Origin: Gillisella vitis | GTDB taxonomy: Bacteria; Pseudomonadota; Alphaproteobacteria; Rhizobiales; Rhizobiaceae | Length of the DNA: 64,000 nt | Direction of reading: 5' to 3' | Assembly (NCBI RefSeq): GCF_001541345.2 | Contig: NZ_LMVL02000009.1 | Location: 1-64,000 of the forward strand | Part shown: piece after piece, positions 16,010 to 24,904 of the stretch | Layout of the letters: the number at the start of each line of letters is the position of its first letter | Numbering within the stretch: position 1 is the stretch's first letter | Made by a program: the position numbers and the translations under genes | The notes under the pieces: model-generated | What the model saw: only the letters and a program-made list of their open reading frames with translations | What the model was told of the DNA's origin: nothing | The model's database searches: none

Positions 16010-17539
16010 ATGCCCAACACGCTCGTCCCAGGAAAAGTAACGCTCGAAACATTGGCAGCCGTCTATGAGAACGCATTGATCCCAAAGCTGGATGCGGACT
16101 CCCTGAAAAGGGTACAGGCATCCGCCGACAGGGTGGCCGAGATTGCGGGAGGAGATGAGGCGCATTACGGGATCAATACCGGCTTCGGAAAGCTGGCGAG
16201 CGTGCGCATTCCCGCCGACGACGTCGAAACCTTGCAACGGAATCTGATCCTTTCTCATTGCTGCGGTGTCGGCGCTCCACTCGCCGACGGCATCGTGCGC
16301 CTCATCATGACGTTAAAGCTGATTTCGCTAGGACGGGGCGCTTCGGGCGTCAGGCCGCAAGTCATTCACGTGCTCGCCGCCATGCTCGAGAAGAATGTCC
16401 TTCCGATCATTCCCGAAAAGGGATCTGTGGGCGCATCGGGCGACCTCGCGCCACTCGCTCACATGACGGCGGCTGTGATCGGTGAAGGCGACGCCATGTT
16501 CGATGGCGAAGTCATGTCGGCAAAGCAGGCGTTGGCCAAAGCCGGTATCACCCCGATTACGCTAAAGGCCAAGGAAGGCCTGGCGATGATCAACGGTACT
16601 CAAACCTCAACCGCCCTCGCACTTGTTGGCCTCTTTCGGGCTCACAGGGCACTGGTATCGTCGCTGGTATCCGGTGCGCTCTCAACCGACGCCGCGATGG
16701 GATCGACCGCGCCTTTCCACCCGGAGATCCACACTCTTCGCGGCCATCAGGGTCAGATCGACGCTGCACAGGCGCTGCGCTCGCTCATGGATGGCTCCGA
16801 AATCCGCGCAAGTCATGAAGAAGGCGATGAGCGGGTTCAGGACCCGTACTGCCTGCGATGCCAGCCACAGGTGGCAGGAGCCTGCCTGGACCTCCTGCGT
16901 CAGGCTGCCAACACTTTGATGATCGAGGCGAACGCTGCCACCGACAATCCCCTCGTGCTCTCCGATGGAACGATCGTCTCTGGCGGCAACTTCCACGCCG
17001 AGCCCGTAGCCTTTGCCGCGGATCAGATTGCCATCGCCATCTGCGAGATCGGTGCAATCGCACAGCGACGTATCGCCCTGCTGGTGGATCCGGTTCTTAG
17101 CTACGGTCTCCCCGCATTTCTGACACCCAGACCAGGTCTGAATTCCGGCTTCATGATCGCCGAGGTGACCTCTGCTGCTCTCATGTCGGAAAACAAGCAG
17201 ATGTCGCATCCTGCTTCGGTTGACTCCACACCAACTTCCGCAAACCAGGAGGACCACGTGTCCATGGCTTGCCATGGTGCCAGGCGTCTCCTGCAGATGA
17301 CCGAAAACCTGTTCTCTATCGTGGGGATCGAAGCTATCAGCGCCGCTCAGGGCATTGATCTCAGGGCTCCTCTTTCCTCGAGCCCGGCGCTTGATACGGT
17401 CCGCAAGGGAATCCGCGCCGTAATACCCAAGCTCGAAGATGACCGCTACATGGCTGACGATCTCAAGCGCGCAACCGAGCTTGTCGCGAGCGGTCGCTTG
17501 ATTGCTCCGTTGACGAAGGGCCTCCTGCCGGTTCTCTGA
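16010..17539 (+). CDS. hutH: Histidine ammonia-lyase
   Basis: 509 residues from the ATG at 16010, the normal family length; the frame runs 34 codons further upstream through the operator and is not used. Ala142-Ser143-Gly144 in GSVGASGDLAP form the MIO electrophile that removes ammonia from histidine to give urocanate. Other hallmarks are YGINTGFG near residue 53, QDPYCLRCQPQV, and NPLVLSDG. First enzyme of histidine breakdown, here transcribed alone between its own operator and the terminator at 17561. Separate transcription next to the Cus-family genes fits a role in using histidine freed from the opine. Confidence 0.96.
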   Translation: MPNTLVPGKVTLETLAAVYENALIPKLDADSLKRVQASADRVAEIAGGDEAHYGINTGFGKLASVRIPADDVETLQRNLILSHCCGVGAPLADGIVRLIMTLKLISLGRGASGVRPQVIHVLAAMLEKNVLPIIPEKGSVGASGDLAPLAHMTAAVIGEGDAMFDGEVMSAKQALAKAGITPITLKAKEGLAMINGTQTSTALALVGLFRAHRALVSSLVSGALSTDAAMGSTAPFHPEIHTLRGHQGQIDAAQALRSLMDGSEIRASHEEGDERVQDPYCLRCQPQVAGACLDLLRQAANTLMIEANAATDNPLVLSDGTIVSGGNFHAEPVAFAADQIAIAICEIGAIAQRRIALLVDPVLSYGLPAFLTPRPGLNSGFMIAEVTSAALMSENKQMSHPASVDSTPTSANQEDHVSMACHGARRLLQMTENLFSIVGIEAISAAQGIDLRAPLSSSPALDTVRKGIRAVIPKLEDDRYMADDLKRATELVASGRLIAPLTKGLLPVL

Positions 17540-17560
17540 TTGGCAGTGATATTGTCCTGG

Positions 17561-17586
17561 TGGCGGCGACGTTAATCTCGCCGCCA
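17561..17586 (+). terminator. Hairpin after hutH
   Basis: Perfect 8-bp stem TGGCGGCG / CGCCGCCA with a ten-base loop, 20 bases past the stop; only a short T run follows. Confidence 0.6.
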
Positions 17587-17678
17587 TGCATTTTCACATT
17601 TCGGTCGAAAACCCTTCTTTCCATGGACCTTAGCAATCGCGATCTGGCCTTCGTTTGGTGTACGATTAATCAACCATA

Positions 17679-17691
17679 TGTTATAGACCAT
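17679..17691. promoter_or_regulatory. HutC-like site before hutC (autoregulation)
   Basis: TGTTATAGACCAT keeps the TATAGACCAT half of the sites at 14547 and 7625. It lies about 80 bases before the hutC start, which suggests autoregulation. Confidence 0.4.
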
Positions 17692-17768
17692 TGATACGGT
17701 TTTTGCAGATGGTGAAAGAGGTACGATCGTGAGCAGTTCCAATATTTCAAAGGCAGCGTCGCTTGCCC

Positions 17769-18518
17769 ATGGATGATCTTGCAATAGAAAAGCATGCCGC
17801 ATCTCGATACTCGGAGATCCAGCGTGACATCGAGAACAAGATTGCCACGGGTGAGTGGGGCCCAGGTGCCCGGATTCCGCCGGAGCGTGAGTTGGTCGAC
17901 ATCTATAACTGCTCTCGGATGACGGTGAACAAGGCTCTGTCGAGCCTGGCTGCTTCGGGAATGATTACCCGGAAGCGCCGATCCGGGTCCTTTGTAGCTC
18001 CGCCGCGGATCGAAGAGCCGTTGATGCACATTCAGGACATCCGTGCAGAGGTCATGGCGATTGACCGGACCTACACGTTTGAGATCACGGATCGGAGCAT
18101 TCGCAAGGCGACCGACCCTCTAGATGCGCGTCATGTCGGCGTTCCTGTCGGGACGCGTCTTTTGACCCTTGAAGTCATGCACTACGCTGACAATCTCCCG
18201 TTCACCATGGAAACCCGCCAAATCAACCTCGACGCGGTTCCCCAGGTGGAGAGACTTCAGTTCAAGGACGAACCGCCCGGCAGTTGGCTCCTTCATAACG
18301 TTCCGTTCACAGACGGAGAACATTCGATACGAGCGGTGTCGGCTGACGCCATACTTGCTCGCCGGTTGCAAGTGGTTGAGCGAACCGCATGCATATCCAT
18401 CGCGCGCCGGACCTGGCTGGATGAACAGCTTATTACCTTCGTCCGTCTTATTTATCCTGGCGACCGCCACCGTTTCGTGGTGCGCTTCAAGCCGTCAGCA
18501 CAACCGGGCGTGTCCTAG
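17769..18518 (+). CDS. hutC: GntR/HutC family repressor of histidine utilisation
   Basis: 249 residues from the ATG at 17769 (a TTG two codons earlier is also possible). Residues 10-75 form a GntR winged helix-turn-helix (IPPERELVDIYNCSRMTVNKALSSLAASGMITR). Residues about 95-240 are a UTRA effector-binding domain. HutC proteins bind urocanate and release hut promoters; the TGGTATATACAA-like sites at 7625, 13422, 14547, 14812, 15942 and 18725 are the likely targets. Following hutH, it probably controls the hut, Cus-family and ABC units together, so that opine-derived histidine induces its own use. Confidence 0.9.
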   Translation: MDDLAIEKHAASRYSEIQRDIENKIATGEWGPGARIPPERELVDIYNCSRMTVNKALSSLAASGMITRKRRSGSFVAPPRIEEPLMHIQDIRAEVMAIDRTYTFEITDRSIRKATDPLDARHVGVPVGTRLLTLEVMHYADNLPFTMETRQINLDAVPQVERLQFKDEPPGSWLLHNVPFTDGEHSIRAVSADAILARRLQVVERTACISIARRTWLDEQLITFVRLIYPGDRHRFVVRFKPSAQPGVS

Positions 18519-18565
18519 GCTGCCTCGTCGGGCGATTAGCCAAACTTTGTAAGTTGGTGGGTTGG

Positions 18566-18595
18566 CGAAGCTGCCGAACTTTTTCGGTGGCTTCG
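18566..18595 (+). terminator. Strong hairpin after hutC
   Basis: A 13-bp stem with two G-T pairs (CGAAGCTGCCGAA / TTCGGTGGCTTCG) around a four-base loop, about 50 bases past the hutC stop. Confidence 0.5.
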
Positions 18596-18724
18596 TCGCG
18601 GTTTTCCACTTGAACTGCGTTTCCGGGCGAAGACAAATCGCCGGCCTCTTTAGCCCTTGGGAACAGGCTGCAATGCAGCCCTGATGGTTCGAAGAAACTA
18701 TTCGCCCATTTCAATGAAACCCCG

Positions 18725-18738
18725 CTATAAACCATTGG
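18725..18738. promoter_or_regulatory. Possible HutC-like site before hyuA
   Basis: CTATAAACCATTGG shares the TATANACCATTGG half with the hutC and hutI/hutF sites and lies about 120 bases before hyuA. Only a half match, so tentative. I see nothing else in the rest of the 18519-18855 spacer. Confidence 0.35.
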
Positions 18739-18855
18739 CCATTCCGACATAACATAATCCTCATCAAAGCCGATTGCGACAGATTAGTACGCCCGAGCAT
18801 TTCGCCCGGGAAGGACGTTTGTTGCCGTTGCAAAGGTCAAGATAGGAAGTGTTTG

Positions 18856-20913
18856 ATGGCTCTCGTCCGCATAGGAGTGGATATCGGCGGAACGTTCACC
18901 GACTTTGTCGGTTGGCGTTCTGACAGCTCCCAGGGAATTACTCGTCTGAAGGTTCCCTCTACGCCTCCGCACTTTGCGGAAGGGTTCAAGGACGGGTTTG
19001 AGCCGCTTCTCGACCAGCTGCGAATTTCGGATGATGACGAAGTCGTTGTCATGCACGGTACGACGGTTAGCACCAATACGGTGATCGAACGATCCGCAGA
19101 ACCCATCGCGCTTTTCGTGACGGAGGGTTTCCGCGACATCCTTGAGCTCCAGCGCCTTCGTCTCAAGAATCCCGTAGATTTATTCTCCTCCCGCGCAATT
19201 CCGCTTGTAGCTCGGGACCTCGTTTTCGAGATCCCGGAACGTCTCGATGCCGATGGCGAGGTGCTTACACCGATCGACGCCGAAGCAGTTCGCCGGGCAG
19301 TGGCTGGCGTTAAGGCCGCCGACGTTAAGGCAATCGCCGTCGTTTTTCTTCACAGCTTTCGAAATCCTAAGCACGAGCGCGAGATCCGTGGCTTGATCAA
19401 TGAGATCGACCCGGAAATGGACGTCTGTATTTCGAGTGAAATCTGGCCGCGCATCGGGGAATACGAGCGTGCTGTCAATGCAACTTTAAACGCCTATGTC
19501 AAACCCCGCGTCCAGGCATATCTGCAGGAGATTGAGCGCTACGTCACTAACAGGCTTTCATCTGTCCGGCTGTTTGTGACGCGCTCCAATGGTGGTGCAC
19601 TTGGGCTTGCGGACGCGGCGAAGTTTCCGGTTCACACGCTGTTGTCGGGGCCGGCGTCCGGGGTGGCCGCCGCACAGACTGTCTCTTCGCTCAGCAAGCA
19701 TGAATACTTGCTCACCTTTGATATGGGCGGCACGAGCACAGATGTGTCGCTGGTCCGTCAGGGCAACCCGACGGTCACCTCGCAGGGAGCAGTAGGCGAC
19801 TTTCCGATCACCCTGCCCGTGACCGAGATAGAAGCGATTGGCGCTGGCGGCGGCTCCTTGGTCTATCTCGAGGGACCCGCAATGCGGATAGGCCCTGAAA
19901 GCGCTGGTGCCTATCCTGGCCCGGCAGCGTTCGGCAGGGGTGGCGTCCGCCCAACAGTGACCGACGCTTATCTTCTGTGCGGCTACCTCAATGCCGGCAA
20001 TTTCCTTGGCGGTGCCATGCCGTTGGACGTGAACCGCGCTGCGACCGCATATGACAGTATTGCGGGCCGGCTTGGTGTGTCGACTGCGGAAGCTGCCGAT
20101 GCCTGCCTTTCGGTGACAACCTCGACAATGGTCAGCAGGATATTGCCCTATCTCGCTGCGCACGGACTCGACCCGCAGAACGTGACGCTTGTGACGTTCG
20201 GCGGAAACGGAGCTCTGCATGGACCACTGCTTGCGGACGAGGTTGGAATAAATTCGGTCATCGTGCCTGCCGCGCCTTCGGTTTTCTGCGCCTGTGGCGG
20301 CGTGGTCACGACCCTCACCCACGATGTCGTCAACGTCATTCAAGGCACGACGATAACGCATGAATCGCTCTCTGACGCATTCAGGCACCTCGCATCGGAG
20401 ACGGTCGACTGGCTCAAGCAGCAGGTGGAACTCGATCGCCTGACGTCGATCGATCACGAATTTTGGGCGGAACTACGATATAAAGGGCAGTCATTCCAGG
20501 TTCCGGTCGTCGTCCCGACCAAAGCCGATGGCAGCTTCCCGGATCTGGCAACGATTTCCGATCGCTTCCATGACGAGCACAACAGGCTTTATGCCCATTG
20601 CGACCGGAATGCTGCCGTCGAATTTGTAGAGTTGCGCGTTCGCATCCGCGGAAGCCTGCCCTCTCCCTCGCAGGTGAATATCGAGGGGAGCTCCAGGAGG
20701 GGCGAGGTCTCAGCCATCGCCAGGCGCGACCTCCGTATCGCGGGGCGGCTTTATCCAAATACTCCGATCTATGCCCGCAGTGACCTCGAAAGAGGAAGCA
20801 GGGTCGAGGGGCCATGCATCATCGAAGAGGATGACTCAACGATCCTTGTCCCGCCTGCCTACACGGCCGAAGCAATCAGCTCCGGTGCTATTTCTCTGGA
20901 TCGGAGGGGCTAA
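18856..20913 (+). CDS. hyuA: Hydantoinase/oxoprolinase alpha subunit (HyuA family)
   Basis: 685 residues, normal for HyuA. It opens with the ATPase phosphate-binding motif GVDIGGTFTD and has a second, LLTFDMGGTSTDVSLV, near residue 290. Members activate a cyclic imide or lactam carbonyl with ATP (N-methylhydantoinase, 5-oxoprolinase, acetophenone carboxylase relatives) and work with HyuB. Three bases separate it from hyuB. The pair heads an importer operon beside histidine-opine genes. An opine built on 2-oxoglutarate can close to a five-membered pyroglutamate-like lactam, so ring opening of such a lactam is a sensible, unproved role. Confidence 0.88.
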   Translation: MALVRIGVDIGGTFTDFVGWRSDSSQGITRLKVPSTPPHFAEGFKDGFEPLLDQLRISDDDEVVVMHGTTVSTNTVIERSAEPIALFVTEGFRDILELQRLRLKNPVDLFSSRAIPLVARDLVFEIPERLDADGEVLTPIDAEAVRRAVAGVKAADVKAIAVVFLHSFRNPKHEREIRGLINEIDPEMDVCISSEIWPRIGEYERAVNATLNAYVKPRVQAYLQEIERYVTNRLSSVRLFVTRSNGGALGLADAAKFPVHTLLSGPASGVAAAQTVSSLSKHEYLLTFDMGGTSTDVSLVRQGNPTVTSQGAVGDFPITLPVTEIEAIGAGGGSLVYLEGPAMRIGPESAGAYPGPAAFGRGGVRPTVTDAYLLCGYLNAGNFLGGAMPLDVNRAATAYDSIAGRLGVSTAEAADACLSVTTSTMVSRILPYLAAHGLDPQNVTLVTFGGNGALHGPLLADEVGINSVIVPAAPSVFCACGGVVTTLTHDVVNVIQGTTITHESLSDAFRHLASETVDWLKQQVELDRLTSIDHEFWAELRYKGQSFQVPVVVPTKADGSFPDLATISDRFHDEHNRLYAHCDRNAAVEFVELRVRIRGSLPSPSQVNIEGSSRRGEVSAIARRDLRIAGRLYPNTPIYARSDLERGSRVEGPCIIEEDDSTILVPPAYTAEAISSGAISLDRRG

Positions 20914-20916
20914 AAC

Positions 20917-22878
20917 ATGGATCCCGTTCAAACCGCCATCATGGCAAATCGCTTCAACGCAATTGTCGAAGAAGCGTCGTCGACGCTGCAGCGCACGGCG
21001 CACACGACCTTCGTGAAGCTCGTCCAGGACTTTCAATGCGCGCTCGCCAATGCGGATGGAGAAGCATTTGCCTACCCGATCAATACTGGCGTCAGTGCGT
21101 TCATAGGCCTGTCGGTGAAAGGAGGGCTAGGGGATATCCCGCTCTCTTCGCTCAAGCCAGGTGATTGCATTATCACGAATGACCCGTTCTCCAGCGACGG
21201 GATGGTTACTCACATGATGGACGTATCGCTTGTCCGTCCGATCTTCCGGGATGGCCAACTCATCGCATTGGCGTGGGCATTCGTACATGCGTCCGATATT
21301 GGCGGCGCAGTGCCAGGTAGCATTGCTCCGACCCTGACCGAGGTCTTTCAGGAAGGGCTGCGACTTCGCCCGGTCCTACTCTATCGGGAAGGTGTCCTCA
21401 ATGAATCTGTGAAGAACATCCTCCTGGACAATAGTCGCATCTCCAGCGAACTCTGGGGTGATATCCAGGCGATGCTCTCGGCATTGAAAAGCATGGATGT
21501 CCGGCTGGGCCAGTTGTGCGATCGCTATTCGACCGACGAGGTCCTGAAGGGAATGGACGCGACCCTCGCGCTGTCGGAGGCGCGTGCACGGGAAGTGATC
21601 TCGGCCATCCCGGATGGCACCTACGAGTTCGCTGACTACATCGAAGGAATGCGGCCTGGTGAGTACATCAATATTCACGCGCGCATGACCGTCGACGGAA
21701 GCAACCTGATCTTCGATTTTACGGGTACAGATCCACAGGTGCTCGCGGCGTTCAACTACGTGACGGGGACGACAACCCACCCGTATACGTTGCAATCGCT
21801 CATCTACTACATTCTGACGAAGGCGCCCGATGCGCCACGAAACCGGGGTCTCCTCCGCCCCGTCAGGATCATAGCGCCTCGCGGCACCATCATTAACGCG
21901 AACTTCCCAGCGGCCGGGGGATCGCGTGTTACTGCGTCGACACGCGTATACGACGTTGTCCTCGGTTGCTTGAACGCAGCAATACCCGACGCGCTGGCAG
22001 CGGCGGGTCCTGGCATGTCCGGCATTATAGTCGTGACAGGCCGCGACAGGCTGCATGGTGGTAAGCGCGTTAGTGTAATCAATCCGATTTGCGGCGGCGG
22101 CGGTGGTCGAATCGGACAGGATGGGATCGATGGCATCGACAACCGTTCCGGTTCGTTGCTGACGGTCCCCGCGGAAACTGTCGAAGTCGAAACGATCATG
22201 CGCGTGCGGCGCTATGGTCTGCTCGCAGACAGTCAGGCGCCGGGACGCTGGCGCAGTGGCGCGGCCGTTGTTCTTGATCTCGAGAATACCGATGTCGAAG
22301 CGGTCATGACCGTCCGCGGAATGGATCGTCTCAAATTCAGCCCTTGGGGCGTCGAAGGCGGAGCGCCGGGATCGCTCGCCCGGGTCATCATGAACCCAGG
22401 CCGCAAGGATGAGCGCGACATCGGCAAGATCGATGTTCTGCATTTCAAACGCGGTGACGTGGTTCGCTTGATCACTCCAGCCGGTGGCGGGTTCGGCCCT
22501 GCTGCAGAAAGGGATCCCCACCAGGTCGCCAGCGACGTCAAGCGTGGCCTGGTCTCAGTGGATTGGGCTCGAACCGCCTACGGGGTTGTCGTTCGTGATG
22601 ATTATACAATCGACGATGCGGAAACCAAAGCCGCCCGATCGCAAATGGCAGCTCGTCAAGGGCGGTTCTCCGTTTGCGAGACCCGGCGAGCATTCGATGC
22701 GATCTGGCCAACCGATGTCCGAGCCGCGCTTGCGGTTGGAGCCTTCGCTTATGACGCTTCGGTAAGACCAATCCTCGTGCGAAACACAGTTTCGCGCTTC
22801 ATGGAGAGCAGCAAAACCGCGACCATTGAAGCAATATCCGACGCTCTGGCCGAGGAAAACAGAAAACTGCAATTGTAG
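20917..22878 (+). CDS. hyuB: Hydantoinase/oxoprolinase beta subunit (HyuB family)
   Basis: 653 residues. Conserved HyuB segments are EEASSTLQRTAHTTF near residue 14, ITNDPF near 88, and NFPAAGGSRVTASTRVYDVV in the middle; the GAGAPGS-like end is present as GVEGGAPGSLARV. HyuB is the catalytic partner of HyuA. It is longer than many members because of about 100 residues after the GGGFGPAAERDP segment, much as in larger HyuB proteins. Followed by a hairpin and then the binding-protein gene. Confidence 0.88.
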   Translation: MDPVQTAIMANRFNAIVEEASSTLQRTAHTTFVKLVQDFQCALANADGEAFAYPINTGVSAFIGLSVKGGLGDIPLSSLKPGDCIITNDPFSSDGMVTHMMDVSLVRPIFRDGQLIALAWAFVHASDIGGAVPGSIAPTLTEVFQEGLRLRPVLLYREGVLNESVKNILLDNSRISSELWGDIQAMLSALKSMDVRLGQLCDRYSTDEVLKGMDATLALSEARAREVISAIPDGTYEFADYIEGMRPGEYINIHARMTVDGSNLIFDFTGTDPQVLAAFNYVTGTTTHPYTLQSLIYYILTKAPDAPRNRGLLRPVRIIAPRGTIINANFPAAGGSRVTASTRVYDVVLGCLNAAIPDALAAAGPGMSGIIVVTGRDRLHGGKRVSVINPICGGGGGRIGQDGIDGIDNRSGSLLTVPAETVEVETIMRVRRYGLLADSQAPGRWRSGAAVVLDLENTDVEAVMTVRGMDRLKFSPWGVEGGAPGSLARVIMNPGRKDERDIGKIDVLHFKRGDVVRLITPAGGGFGPAAERDPHQVASDVKRGLVSVDWARTAYGVVVRDDYTIDDAETKAARSQMAARQGRFSVCETRRAFDAIWPTDVRAALAVGAFAYDASVRPILVRNTVSRFMESSKTATIEAISDALAEENRKLQL

Positions 22879-22889
22879 TGGGATGCGGG

Positions 22890-22911
22890 AGCGGTCGGCA
22901 GGCCGGCCGCT
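22890..22911. repeat. GC-rich hairpin between hyuB and the binding-protein gene
   Basis: Imperfect inverted repeat AGCGG-t-CGG / CCG-g-CCGCT just past the hyuB stop, with no T run. It may process or attenuate the operon transcript. The rest of the spacer to 23049 shows nothing clear. Confidence 0.35.
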
Positions 22912-23049
22912 TCAACTATAATGGAGAGTCCAATGCCGTAATCCGTTGATACACTTCGCTCTATGTGAACAACACCAAGCCTGACTGTTGTCGAAACTGG
23001 GAGTTTTAAACAGTTCGGCTTTGACGCAATGAAAAGAAAGGGGAATACA

Positions 23050-23952
23050 ATGAATACTCGTTCGTCCGCAATGATCATGAGCCTTTGGCTCGCCGCCGGA
23101 GTGGCCTTGACGACTTCGATCGCCAGCGCCCAGGAGGCAAAAGAAGGTACCGCCTACGAGGTCAAGCTTCCGACCACGCCCGCGAAGAGCGTCGAGCCGA
23201 CCGAGAAGCTGGCTAAGGCCGGCAAGATCGTGATGTGCACGGAACTGGGCAATCCGCCCGGTGGTTTCCTGGCTGAAGACGGGGTAACCCCCAAGGGATT
23301 CAACGTTGACGTCATGTCGGCAATCGGCCCAGTCATGGGCATCAAAAGTGAAGTGGTTCACTACCCGTTCGCAAGTATATTCGCTGCCCTCGACACCGGC
23401 AAATGCGATGCGGTTATGTCCAACAATTCGAAAAGCCCGACCCGTATTGCTAAGTACAACTTCGTCGAATACATCCGCGAACGCATGGGGCTTCTCGTCC
23501 CGAAGGGAAACCCTCTTAATATCAAGACATATGAGGATCTTGCAGGCCATCGCGTCGCGGTACTTGTCTCGAGCACGAATGAACGGTTGCTGAAAGAGGC
23601 GAGCGCGAAAGTCGAAGCTGAAGGCAAGCCAGCTATCGAAATTCAATCCTACCCCCAGAATACAACCACGTTCCGCCAGCTCGATCTGAAGCGCGTCGAC
23701 GCATTTGTCAGCGACGCTATGACGTTGTCCTACTTCATGAAGCTTACGGACGACAAGTATGAGATCGGCGGCCTTCCGATCGATCCCCTAACGATCGGAA
23801 TCGTCCTCAGAAAGGACGATCCTGCATTGCACGAAGCAGTGCGTAAGGCCTACGTCGCTCTTTTTGAGGGCGGCTATGTCGAGCAAGCGGCCAAGACCTG
23901 GGGTATGGATGGCCACGTCGAGCTGTGCCGCGATGACAAGCAGTGCCCGTGA
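23050..23952 (+). CDS. Amino-acid-type ABC periplasmic binding protein (family 3)
   Basis: 300 residues from the ATG at 23050, preceded by AAAGGGGAAT; a start seven codons earlier lacks a good site. Signal peptide with a TSIASAQ cut. The mature protein has the family-3 pattern (GKIVMCTELGNPPGGFL, GFNVDVMSAIG, KCDAVMSNNSKSPTR) common to octopine, nopaline and polar amino acid binders. First transport gene after hyuAB, followed by two permeases and an ATPase. Context makes an imidazole opine or its lactam the best guess for the ligand. Confidence 0.9.
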   Translation: MNTRSSAMIMSLWLAAGVALTTSIASAQEAKEGTAYEVKLPTTPAKSVEPTEKLAKAGKIVMCTELGNPPGGFLAEDGVTPKGFNVDVMSAIGPVMGIKSEVVHYPFASIFAALDTGKCDAVMSNNSKSPTRIAKYNFVEYIRERMGLLVPKGNPLNIKTYEDLAGHRVAVLVSSTNERLLKEASAKVEAEGKPAIEIQSYPQNTTTFRQLDLKRVDAFVSDAMTLSYFMKLTDDKYEIGGLPIDPLTIGIVLRKDDPALHEAVRKAYVALFEGGYVEQAAKTWGMDGHVELCRDDKQCP

Positions 23953-24006
23953 TCGGGCGATGACGCTGTAAGCTCCATGCGTTCGGGCAGCTGTAAGGCT
24001 TTAGCT

Positions 24007-24022
24007 TGCCGCCGCGGCGGCA
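24007..24022. repeat. Perfect 16-bp palindrome after the binding-protein gene
   Basis: TGCCGCCGCGGCGGCA is self-complementary. Hairpins in this place often protect binding-protein mRNA and lower expression of the downstream permeases. Confidence 0.5.
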
Positions 24023-24075
24023 GGCTTCCGTCATAAGAGGACCATCTCTCGGCGCGGCGGACTCAAACAAAATAA

Positions 24076-24816
24076 ATGGGGACCATTATCGAAATGCAGT
24101 TCGATATCACCTTTTACCTGGATTTTGTCTTCAATCCTCGCCCGGCGCTTCTGCGAGGCCTGCTGACGACGGTGCTGGTGGCATTCGCCTCCATGGTCAT
24201 CGGCGTCGTGCTGGGACTGGTGCTTTCGCTTTTCGGGCTTTCGCGATTGCGTGTGCTTCGCTGGTTCAACAGTGTTTACATCTTTGTGTTTCGAGGCACC
24301 CCACTTCTAGTGCAGGTCATTATCATCTATTTCGGGCTGCCCTACCTCACCAATATTGACCTTTTTCCACAAGACTTTCACCTGTTCGGGTTTATTTCAC
24401 TCAGCGGCACAATAGTCGCGGGAGTGACCGCGTTTGCATTGCATGAGGCCGCATTTTTCAGCGAAATATCCCGCGGCGCGATCGCGTCGGTAGATCACGG
24501 GCAGTGGGACGCTGGCAAGGCCGTGGGAATGACACCGAGGCTGCTGATGCAGAGAATCATTCTGCCACAGGCGATCCGCATCATGCTGCCACCGCTGGGC
24601 AACCAGATGAACGGCATGTTCAAGGCGACATCACTCTTATACCTGATCGCAGTTCCGGAGATGTTGTTCATCGCCGATGCAGTCAACTCTGTGACATTCA
24701 AGACTTTCGAGGTCTATCTCGGTGTATCGATCTATTACCTGGCCCTGACAACCGCGTGGAGCTTCGTCCAAGCCGCATTGGAGAAACGCTATTCAAAGGG
24801 GTTCGCATCGATATGA
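24076..24816 (+). CDS. Amino-acid-type ABC permease
   Basis: 246 residues (or 240 from an internal ATG at 24094, which has a GGGGA upstream). Five or so membrane helices; the permease signature lies at HEAAFFSEISRGAIASVDHGQWDAGKAVGM followed by ILPQAIRIMLPPLGNQ. Member of the HisM/HisQ/OccQ family. Pairs with the next permease, from which a gap of 88 bases separates it. Confidence 0.9.
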   Translation: MGTIIEMQFDITFYLDFVFNPRPALLRGLLTTVLVAFASMVIGVVLGLVLSLFGLSRLRVLRWFNSVYIFVFRGTPLLVQVIIIYFGLPYLTNIDLFPQDFHLFGFISLSGTIVAGVTAFALHEAAFFSEISRGAIASVDHGQWDAGKAVGMTPRLLMQRIILPQAIRIMLPPLGNQMNGMFKATSLLYLIAVPEMLFIADAVNSVTFKTFEVYLGVSIYYLALTTAWSFVQAALEKRYSKGFASI

Positions 24817-24904
24817 CACCGCTCCGTCCCCCATTCTGCAAGCGTCTTCGCGCTAAGCCACAAATTTCTCGTGAACGCAGACAAGTTGCTCCGGGAGCTC
24901 AACC

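Noticed and set aside
16682..17587. Long frame opposite hutH; likewise 19558-20457 opposite hyuA and 21376-22521 opposite hyuB
   Set aside because: No start signals and low-complexity composition; sense products are well-known families.
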